From the NCBI GenBank assembly GCA_017431185.1, contig JAFRLP010000289.1, positions 1 through 6,566 of the forward strand: a stretch of DNA of 6,566 nt. The letters are read 5' to 3'. Below are positions 1 through 5,086 of the stretch, one piece after another (position 1 is the first letter of the stretch; every line of letters starts with the position of its first letter). Position numbers and translations under genes: made by a program. The stretch is from Victivallales bacterium (lineage in GTDB: Bacteria; Verrucomicrobiota; Lentisphaeria; Oligosphaerales; Oligosphaeraceae). The notes under the pieces are model-generated. The model ran no database searches and was not told where the DNA came from. It saw only the letters and a list, made by a program, of their open reading frames with translations.

Positions 1-2
1 CC

Positions 3-95
3 CTCCTGCTGAAAGTCGCGGAAAGCCTTCCTGACGAGCCAATCCCATGGCTTGGAGGGCGAAGGCTGGCCTTCGCCGGAGCGTCAGTCTCCTGA
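3..95 (+). CDS. possible 3' end of an unidentified rightward gene (partial)
   Basis: The frame starting at base 3 is open from the left edge to a TGA at 93-95, giving 30 residues that end in GRRLAFAGASVS. The stretch is clearly more GC-rich than the bases after it (about 100-274), and about two thirds of its third codon positions are G or C, as would suit a gene tail. Thirty open codons can arise by chance, no domain is recognisable, and the opposite strand is also open here. If real, it would converge with the leftward gene that ends at 275. I cannot assign a function. Confidence 0.25.
   Translation, partial: LLLKVAESLPDEPIPWLGGRRLAFAGASVS
58..77. repeat. perfect GC-rich inverted repeat (hairpin)
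   Basis: GGCGAAGG at 58-65 is the exact reverse complement of CCTTCGCC at 70-77, with CTGG between them, so RNA from either strand could fold into an 8-bp stem with a 4-nt loop. No T-run follows directly on either strand; the nearest is the seven Ts at 106-112, about 29 nt downstream on the + strand. It is therefore not a standard intrinsic terminator for either gene. It may be a dispersed repeat or a structure within the possible gene tail at 3-95. Confidence 0.6.
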
Positions 96-274
96 ATTAG
101 GGTTATTTTTTTGCCGTGAAAATCTGTGATCAGGCTGAGATTGGATGACAGATTGTGGAAGAGGAACAGAACGGCAAACGTAACTGGTCGTTCCGTCAAC
201 AGGAGCGCATATATCGAACAACAACTTTTGAACGGCTTCAGATTTCCAAGGATGCAAATCTCTTTAACGTCATA
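96..274. other. intergenic stretch, no confident feature
   Basis: This gap lies downstream of the leftward operon. It contains a seven-T run at 106-112 and a weak bulged stem, ACGG/CCGT plus AACG/CGTT, spanning 171-196. Read leftward, that stem is followed by a pyrimidine-rich stretch and could be a poor terminator for the operon ending at 275. No convincing intrinsic terminator, tRNA or RNA gene was found. On the minus strand the frame stays open past the TAA at 277-275, but it shows no good start with a ribosome binding site. Confidence 0.4.
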
Positions 275-1558
275 TTAGAGTGACTCAAATAACGATTGCA
301 GATTTTTGCTCAATTCCAAAAGAGAAGACGAACTACGCAATTCCGACAAGCCGTTGGTGACGGCAAAGGCTGGTTGTGCGTCGGAGCGTCCATGGCTGCC
401 GCGGACTTTTGTAAAATCCAGGCATGTGGAAAGGAAAGGGAATCCCCAGAAAAGTTCCGCCGGGTCAAAACCGATTTTATTGTGTATGTCCACATGGGTG
501 GCATAGTCGGGAGCGACCCGATTGTCCTCCCACCAGGAATAGGCAAACCAGGAATCTTGGGCGGCAGTCAAGACCAAATCACCGCATTCTGGGCAATCCA
601 GTCCTGCCTCAACGGGAGTTTGCACCTTCGCAACCCCAGGCAGGTTTTCCAAAACGGAACGTGCTTTCGCAGCATTTTGCGGAGAGGAGCAAAACACGTG
701 CGCCACCTGATGGTCGCATAGTGCAAATGCCCCGGAGTCATAGAGATTCGGATATTGACGACCCTGGACTGTTCGCACTTCAAAAAGTCCCGCATTCAAC
801 AATGCTCGATTGGGATGGATTGGATGAGACACCTCCGTAATGGAATAGTCGCCCCATACCACCATTTCATAGTCGTTTCGCTTTGCGGAATCCAGTAGCA
901 GACCAAGGCATTTGCCCAATAAATCAGCCTCTCTGGGAATGGATTTGCCATTCGGGCCTTCGCGAAGCAGACAGTAATCCAAATGAGGCAGATACGAAAA
1001 CAGAATATCAGGTTTTTCCTGGCTCATCAATGCGGCAGTGCATTCCGCACACCATTTGCTGCCTTCTCCGCAGGCCATCGGCCCCCAGTAGTTTTGGAGT
1101 TTGAAGCGACGTCCGACCGCAGCCGTCATTTCAGACTCCAATCTTGACGGTTTGCATTGGAGGGCCTGCATCATCCCGCCGTGATGTTTATGGATTGGCG
1201 CGGGCGACATGCAGAAATCCACGCTTTCACCGAGATTCTGCTGAGTGAAAAGCATACCCACGGTGCGACAAGCCTTCCGTGCCATGTCCCAGATTCGTCC
1301 TCCACGGACCAATTTGGCGGACTGACACCAGAATTCCGTCTTGCATGTACTGCGGTCATAGCGGCCATTGCAGATGATCCCATGCTGTGATGGAGGCAAA
1401 GCCGTGCGCATGGTCGCCGCAGCCGTGCAGGTCACTGCGGGGAACACACATTGAAATGGTGAAAAGGAGAGGCGTGTCTCTCTTTGCAAAGCCATGCTTT
1501 TCTGCACGACCCCCATATCCAGGCAGGCAACTTGAAGAACAAGAATCTTTTTTGCCAT
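275..1558 (-). CDS. alkaline-phosphatase-superfamily protein (nucleotide pyrophosphatase/phosphodiesterase-like), divergent metal site
   Basis: This 427-residue protein has the outline of the type I phosphodiesterase/nucleotide pyrophosphatase branch of the alkaline phosphatase superfamily. The nucleophile region is FPAVTC (39-44, with T43 as expected nucleophile), followed by PPSQHGIICNGRYDR (55-69), which matches the family's P-S-x-H-G-I..N element. PHLDYCLLREGP (191-202) supplies the expected metal ligand D194, VVWGDYSI (233-240) supplies D237, and C-terminal DIHNK (357-361) and GSHG (387-390) supply candidate histidines. Three usual ligands look replaced: the Asp normally near the N-terminus, the His after D194 (L198 stands there) and the His after D237 (Y238). 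There is no signal peptide, so it is likely cytoplasmic. The ATG at 1558 follows the upstream stop by 11 nt, with only a weak AGAGA-like ribosome site. It ends a leftward operon with a dehydrogenase and a SIS isomerase, suggesting a phosphorylated polyol or sugar substrate. The fold call is firm; activity and substrate are unknown. Confidence 0.85.
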   Translation of the reverse strand: MAKKILVLQVACLDMGVVQKSMALQRETRLSFSPFQCVFPAVTCTAAATMRTALPPSQHGIICNGRYDRSTCKTEFWCQSAKLVRGGRIWDMARKACRTVGMLFTQQNLGESVDFCMSPAPIHKHHGGMMQALQCKPSRLESEMTAAVGRRFKLQNYWGPMACGEGSKWCAECTAALMSQEKPDILFSYLPHLDYCLLREGPNGKSIPREADLLGKCLGLLLDSAKRNDYEMVVWGDYSITEVSHPIHPNRALLNAGLFEVRTVQGRQYPNLYDSGAFALCDHQVAHVFCSSPQNAAKARSVLENLPGVAKVQTPVEAGLDCPECGDLVLTAAQDSWFAYSWWEDNRVAPDYATHVDIHNKIGFDPAELFWGFPFLSTCLDFTKVRGSHGRSDAQPAFAVTNGLSELRSSSSLLELSKNLQSLFESL

Positions 1559-1569
1559 TGATGATATCT

Positions 1570-2889
1570 CTACTCAAAAACCTTGTCCATCACCGCTTCC
1601 ATGCTCTGTTCCAAAATCCCCATGTCATAGAGCAAATCCAAAATGGTGTAGCGGTTACGAATCATTTGGGCGCAGATTACAGCACGACGCATCTCCGAAC
1701 GGTCAACACCAATACCTGAAGGATGCACAGGACAACCGACAACCTTCATCCGCCGCCGTATCTCCTGGAATGGGAAAATCTGATTCAACACCAGTTTCTT
1801 CATCACCTCCCATTTTTCGACAATGCAGGAGAGCCTCTCCTGCAAAGCCTGCTGATTCGGAAGTTTTTCAAGGCTGACCCTCTTGACCTGTTCGAGAATT
1901 GCCGTGCCAGCCAGCGCATAGTTGATTTCCGCAAGACGCTGTTCGGCTGAAACCAGCGGAGCCTTCGCGCATATTTCGGCTATTTCCTTCTTGCTTTTTG
2001 AGAAGACATGCTCCATTAAAGACACAACCATCAGAATGCCAATGCCAACTTTAAAGCCGTGCGAAGGATGTTCGCCCTGGAACGTCACTCCGTCCATCTC
2101 CCAAACATGGCTAAGCAAATGCTCCGCCCCTGATGCCGGTCTTGAGTCATGCATCAACTGCATGGCAAAACCTGTGGCGGCCAGCCCCTCAAACAGATTC
2201 GCCAATGCGGCTGGATTCGCGGCGGCAATTCCCTCTGGGTCACCGACCCATTGCCGCAGTTTCACTTGCGTCATCTGCCAAGCCGTTTCATTGTAGGGCG
2301 TGATTCCCAAAGTTGCCGCAATATGCCAGTCCGCGCCTGAAACCACTTTCGCAAGCATGTCCGCATAGCCGGAGGCGGCCATTGCCGACGGGGCAGTGGC
2401 CAGAATGCGCGAGTCCGCCAGCACCGCCAAGGGAGCCGCGCAAGGAACGGTCTTCTTGAAGCCATCCACCACCAAGGCCGCTCCATAAGAGGTATATCCA
2501 TCAACTGAACACGCGGTGCCAACCACCATGTAACCGGCGCAGCCAGCCTCTGTGGAGGCGCATTTCACCAAATCATTGATGACACCTGAACCTACCGCGA
2601 TTGGTATCCTTCCCTTGAGCAGGGGAATCAACTCCTGGACAAAACGGTAATCTGGGGGAAGAATCGGCTGCCCTGGAAAAATTTTCGGAGAGGCCATCGA
2701 AATGCCCGCCTCTTCCAGCACCTGCTGAACTTTTTCCCCCACGACCGCCCAGGTATTCGTGTCCGCAACCAAAATCACAGTGCCTGGAGCCCATAATTTT
2801 CCAAGGATGGCGGGAATCTCATTCAGCACACCTTCGCCTAATTCACAATGTCTGGTCTGCAAACCTTCTGGAATGAAAATCACACTCAT
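1570..2889 (-). CDS. sn-glycerol-1-phosphate dehydrogenase-like enzyme (AraM/EgsA family)
   Basis: This 439-residue protein belongs to the iron-containing alcohol dehydrogenase/dehydroquinate synthase-like fold and most resembles bacterial sn-glycerol-1-phosphate dehydrogenases. Such enzymes reduce dihydroxyacetone phosphate to glycerol-1-phosphate with NAD(P)H. The dinucleotide-binding motif is VGSGVINDLVK (99-109). The family signature is TACSVDGYTSYGAAL (125-139) followed by VVDGFKKT (140-147). Likely metal ligands are D177 in SGYADMLAK, H257 in SGAEHLLSH, and H277 (or H274) in GEHPSHGFKVG. It is somewhat longer than the roughly 395 residues of Bacillus AraM, with extra sequence in the C-terminal half. 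The ATG at 2889 is the only sensible start: TGA lies just upstream in frame, and AGGGAG (2907-2902) precedes it by 12 nt, a rather long spacing. Substrates other than dihydroxyacetone phosphate are possible, and no ether-lipid gene is visible nearby. The family is confident; the exact substrate is not. Confidence 0.9.
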   Translation of the reverse strand: MSVIFIPEGLQTRHCELGEGVLNEIPAILGKLWAPGTVILVADTNTWAVVGEKVQQVLEEAGISMASPKIFPGQPILPPDYRFVQELIPLLKGRIPIAVGSGVINDLVKCASTEAGCAGYMVVGTACSVDGYTSYGAALVVDGFKKTVPCAAPLAVLADSRILATAPSAMAASGYADMLAKVVSGADWHIAATLGITPYNETAWQMTQVKLRQWVGDPEGIAAANPAALANLFEGLAATGFAMQLMHDSRPASGAEHLLSHVWEMDGVTFQGEHPSHGFKVGIGILMVVSLMEHVFSKSKKEIAEICAKAPLVSAEQRLAEINYALAGTAILEQVKRVSLEKLPNQQALQERLSCIVEKWEVMKKLVLNQIFPFQEIRRRMKVVGCPVHPSGIGVDRSEMRRAVICAQMIRNRYTILDLLYDMGILEQSMEAVMDKVFE

Positions 2890-2907
2890 GTCACATCAAC
2901 GCTCCCT

Positions 2908-2939
2908 AACTGTTTTCGAGAGGATTCCGAACAACAGTT
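2908..2939 (-). promoter_or_regulatory. intercistronic stem-loop before the dehydrogenase gene
   Basis: AACTGTT (2908-2914) and AACAGTT (2933-2939) are exact reverse complements. The inner bases TTCG (2915-2918) and CGAA (2928-2931) extend the stem after one bulged base at 2932, leaving a 9-nt loop. In the leftward transcript this forms an 11-bp stem that ends directly before the AGGGAG ribosome site of the gene at 1570-2889. No U-run follows, so it is unlikely to be a terminator. It could tune translation or mark an RNA processing point between the first and second genes. Function is inferred from position only. Confidence 0.45.
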
Positions 2940-2959
2940 CAGAAACTTCAAAAAGGCTT

Positions 2960-3622
2960 CTATTCTGCAAAGAAACTATGCTCAACCATCATGCACAGGG
3001 CATGGTACACGGGCAGATGCAATTCCTGGACTTTGAACGTCTCCCGTTCCGGCACGCAAATGCATACGTCGGCCATCTTTGCCAGTCTGCCACCGCTCTG
3101 CCCTGTCAGACCAATCACCTTGATATGGCGCACCCTGGCAACTTGGACTGCCAAGGCGACGTTGCGGGCGTTGCCAGAAGTGGAAATGCCCAATAGCACA
3201 TCACCCGAACGACCTATTGCCCATAACTGTTGGGCAGCGCCCATGTCACTGTCCAAATCATTGGCGACCGCCGACCAGATGGCCGACTGGGACATCAGGT
3301 TGAACGCCTTGAACCCCTGCTGCAATTTATCAGCCAAAACGATCCCTTCCTCCCCGTTCTCCACAAAGGATTTCTGTTCCGCAACGGACAAAGGGCGCTT
3401 TTTCGTGAATCCCTTGACAATCTCCCCGACGATATGGTCAGAATCCGCAGCGCTTCCCCCATTTCCGCAGGCAAACAGCGCATGGTCACTCGCAAAGCAT
3501 TCGCGCAGAGCCAGATAAGCATCCCAAATGCTGCACTTGCAGGACTGCAATGCAGGATACCTGCACACCAAGTCCTCCAATATCCCACACGCAAAACCAT
3601 CACTATGAGCCAACAACTCCAT
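2960..3622 (-). CDS. SIS-domain phosphosugar isomerase, phosphoheptose isomerase (GmhA)-like
   Basis: About 220 residues with a single SIS fold, as in GmhA-type sedoheptulose-7-phosphate isomerases. CGNGGSAADSDHIVGE (52-67) is the first phosphate-binding segment and carries H63 and E67. GISTSGNARN (145-154) is the second phosphate loop, and QELHLPVYHALC (199-210) carries Q199 and H207. The spacings H-x3-E and Q-x7-H match the four zinc ligands of GmhA, so it looks catalytic rather than a DiaA-like or purely regulatory SIS protein. A lysine-rich insertion of about 35 residues (roughly 69-103) lies after the first motif and makes it longer than GmhA (about 195). Start choice: GTG 3628, ATG 3625 and ATG 3622 run in tandem. 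GGAG at 3631-3628 sits 5 nt before ATG 3622, which I prefer, and 2 nt before ATG 3625. It is the first gene of the leftward set, 70 nt before the dehydrogenase gene. The actual sugar phosphate is unknown. Confidence 0.9.
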   Translation of the reverse strand: MELLAHSDGFACGILEDLVCRYPALQSCKCSIWDAYLALRECFASDHALFACGNGGSAADSDHIVGEIVKGFTKKRPLSVAEQKSFVENGEEGIVLADKLQQGFKAFNLMSQSAIWSAVANDLDSDMGAAQQLWAIGRSGDVLLGISTSGNARNVALAVQVARVRHIKVIGLTGQSGGRLAKMADVCICVPERETFKVQELHLPVYHALCMMVEHSFFAE

Positions 3623-3784
3623 CATCACTCCGTTTTGAAAAAAAAACGCAAGGGTTTGAAAAATTGCTTCATCTTCTTGCTTGTGTTTTTCTTCTTATCT
3701 ACTATATTAGGTATCTGCTTTTTTTCAACCGAGTCGTCCGTCAATGACAGGAAAAACATGGGATGCCCCAAAAGTGCCCCCTGA
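3605..3784 (+). CDS. possible small membrane protein (doubtful)
   Basis: An open frame of 59 residues runs rightward from ATG 3605 to TGA 3782-3784. It has a basic segment KKKRKGLKNC, then a hydrophobic stretch of about 19 residues starting FIFLLVFFFL, then a polar tail: the profile of a signal anchor or single-pass membrane protein. Against it, no ribosome binding site precedes ATG 3605 or the internal TTG 3635. It also overlaps the start of the leftward isomerase gene and that gene's likely promoter, and a T-rich tract encodes Phe and Leu by default. Probably not a gene, but recorded because nothing else uses this strand. Confidence 0.15.
   Translation: MSQQLHHHSVLKKKRKGLKNCFIFLLVFFFLSTILGICFFSTESSVNDRKNMGCPKSAP
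3701..3728 (-). promoter_or_regulatory. sigma70-type promoter for the leftward operon
   Basis: On the minus strand TTGAAA (3728-3723) and TATAGT (3706-3701) each match the -35 and -10 consensus at five of six bases, with a 16-bp spacer. Transcription would start near 3694, giving an untranslated leader of about 70 nt before the isomerase start at 3622. The placement suits the three-gene leftward set. It is a visual match only. Confidence 0.55.
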
Positions 3785-3800
3785 TGAAAAGCCTGTCATT
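3743..3800. repeat. 9-bp inverted repeat with 40-nt spacer
   Basis: AATGACAGG at 3743-3751 is the exact reverse complement of CCTGTCATT at 3792-3800. The spacer contains a direct repeat of TGCCCC (3764-3769 and 3775-3780), with starts 11 bp apart, about one helical turn. It lies between the leftward promoter and the DnaA-like boxes, so it could be an operator for either side or an RNA structure. No known regulator site is recognised. Confidence 0.45.
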
Positions 3801-3815
3801 TTACCGTTGAAAACC

Positions 3816-3860
3816 TGTTGATAACTGGGAAAACAACTGTTGTAAACCTAGTTATCAACA
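3816..3860. promoter_or_regulatory. inverted pair of DnaA-box-like sites in a 45-bp dyad
   Basis: TTATCAACA occurs at 3852-3860 on the + strand and at 3824-3816 on the - strand. It differs at one base from the classic DnaA box TTATCCACA. The full arms are 11 bp, TGTTGATAACT (3816-3826) and AGTTATCAACA (3850-3860). An inner dyad ACAAC/GTTGT (3833-3837, 3839-3843) shares the same centre, base 3838, so 18 of 22 mirrored positions pair. Its place before dnaN supports DnaA binding, as an origin element or as control of dnaN. Confidence 0.6.
3818..3846 (+). promoter_or_regulatory. weak candidate dnaN promoter
   Basis: TTGATA (3818-3823, five of six to the -35 consensus) and TGTAAA (3841-3846, four of six to the -10 consensus) are 17 bp apart. 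They sit within the DnaA-box dyad, so DnaA bound there would be expected to affect this promoter. The leader would be about 140 nt. Other weak matches exist nearer dnaN, so this is tentative. Confidence 0.25.
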
Positions 3861-3991
3861 ACTAACCTACAAGATGTTCTTTCTTCATAAGATGATGAAT
3901 ATCAATAGGTTAAGATTTTCATGAAAAATTGTGAACGAGCGTATTAGGTAATAATTTACCTTTACCTTAAAACAACAGAGGAGCAGTCAAA

Positions 3992-5083
3992 ATGAAAATT
4001 GTCGCATCAAAGACGAATCTGATCAATGCTGTTCGCCGTGCCTGCTGCGCTATCAGCAGCCGTCCATTGGTGCCAGTGATGAACAACATCCTGTTTTCCG
4101 CAAAAGGCGACAAGTTGTGGCTGAACGCTACAGACAACGAAATCAGCGTATCCACCTGCCTCCCTGCGTTGATCGAGGAAGAGGGTGAGACGACTTTGCC
4201 CGCCAAGAGAATCCAGGCGATTGTGGCCGCGTTGCCCGAAGGGGATGTCTTCATCGAAAGCGACAGTGACAATATCAGCACTCTGACCTGCCAGAAGAGC
4301 TTCTACAAAATCCATGGACTGGACGCCGTGGATTTTCCGCGTCCTGCGGAAAACGCCTACGACGCCACCTTTGAAATGAAGTTGCGTGACCTGACCAGGG
4401 GTATCTCCAAAGTCTCCTATGCGAAAAGCATGGACGAGACGCGGAAGCAGCTGAATGGCGTGGTCTTGTCCATCCGTTCCGGCATGATGACCATTGCTGC
4501 CACAGACGGTCGCCGCCTGGCTTTGGTTGAGACCCCTCTGGAGGACGAGCAGGCGAAGGACGGCGATTACATCCTTCCCAACAAGGCGGCCAATGAACTC
4601 TCCAAGTGCATTGACGAGGGGGAGAAGGTGAAGATATGCTTGAGCAAGGCTGAGGTCTCCTTTGTCACGGAATCGACGACCTTGGTCACCAAATTGGTTG
4701 AGGGGGTCTATCCCAATTTCCGGCAGGTCATTCCGCAGAATTGCGGTTGCCGGGTCACGGTTCAGAGGACTGCCTTCATGAATGTCCTCAACCGCGTTTC
4801 CCTGGTGGTGGCGGACAGCAGCGGCTCCATTAAACTGACCTTTTCCCAGAACGAGCTGAAGGTCTCCGCGTCCAACAGCGAAACTGGCGAGTCCAGCGAG
4901 CCGATGGAGATTGCCTACGACGATGAGGAAGTCAGCGTGTCCTGCAACCACGTCTTCTTCCTGGATCCTTTGAAGGTGATGGAGTCCGACAATATCACCC
5001 TTGAGTTTGGCAAGCAGATATCTCCTGTGAAAATCCTTGGTGACGAGGGCTTCCTCTACATGCTGATGCCCATGCGTGGATAA
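3992..5083 (+). CDS. dnaN: DNA polymerase III subunit beta (sliding clamp)
   Basis: DnaN forms the ring-shaped dimer that tethers the replicative polymerase to DNA and binds many repair partners. The 363-residue length fits the family (E. coli 366). Characteristic segments are RPLVPVMNNILF (24-35) in domain 1, RKQLNGVVLS (151-160) and ATDGRRLALVE (170-180) in domain 2, KLVEGVYPNFRQVIP (234-248) at the domain 2/3 boundary, and the C-terminal MLMPMRG (357-363), part of the peptide-binding pocket. The start is secure: AGAGGAG at 3977-3983 lies 8 nt before the ATG. It is transcribed rightward from a region with DnaA-like boxes and is followed after 3 nt by recF, so the two are almost surely co-transcribed. 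dnaA, which often precedes dnaN, is not directly upstream. Confidence 0.98.
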   Translation: MKIVASKTNLINAVRRACCAISSRPLVPVMNNILFSAKGDKLWLNATDNEISVSTCLPALIEEEGETTLPAKRIQAIVAALPEGDVFIESDSDNISTLTCQKSFYKIHGLDAVDFPRPAENAYDATFEMKLRDLTRGISKVSYAKSMDETRKQLNGVVLSIRSGMMTIAATDGRRLALVETPLEDEQAKDGDYILPNKAANELSKCIDEGEKVKICLSKAEVSFVTESTTLVTKLVEGVYPNFRQVIPQNCGCRVTVQRTAFMNVLNRVSLVVADSSGSIKLTFSQNELKVSASNSETGESSEPMEIAYDDEEVSVSCNHVFFLDPLKVMESDNITLEFGKQISPVKILGDEGFLYMLMPMRG

Positions 5084-5086
5084 TCC

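Larger units (their letters stand above)
3801..3985. other. candidate chromosomal replication origin (oriC-like region)
   Basis: The 363-bp gap between the isomerase start and dnaN holds an inverted pair of DnaA-like boxes (3816-3860), and a degenerate third copy may lie at 3805-3813. They are followed by an AT-rich stretch: 3871-3970 has 73 A/T in 100 bases by my count, while the flanking genes are much more GC-rich. Many bacteria place oriC beside dnaA or dnaN, so box pair plus AT-rich flank before dnaN-recF fits an origin with its unwinding element. Against it, only two good boxes are present, no clear DnaA-trio is seen, and dnaA is not adjacent. A DnaA-regulated promoter is the main alternative. 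Confidence 0.45.

Noticed and set aside
78..112. Rho-independent terminator ending in the seven-T run
   Set aside because: The nearest stem (GGAG/CTCC, 78-92) is weak and lies about 13 bases before the T-run, so it does not form a standard terminator.
2991..3518. 175-codon rightward frame opposite the isomerase gene
   Set aside because: The minus-strand SIS protein has all family motifs; the rightward product is low-information and has no homologous features.
3861..3900. DnaA-trio repeat downstream of the DnaA-like box
   Set aside because: CTA occurs at 3862 and 3867 and GATGATGAA at 3891, but they are not in a continuous three-base register next to the box.
4007..4951. 314-codon open frame on the minus strand inside dnaN
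   Set aside because: It is fully antisense to an unmistakable dnaN and shows no domain; a mirror frame of GC-rich coding DNA.
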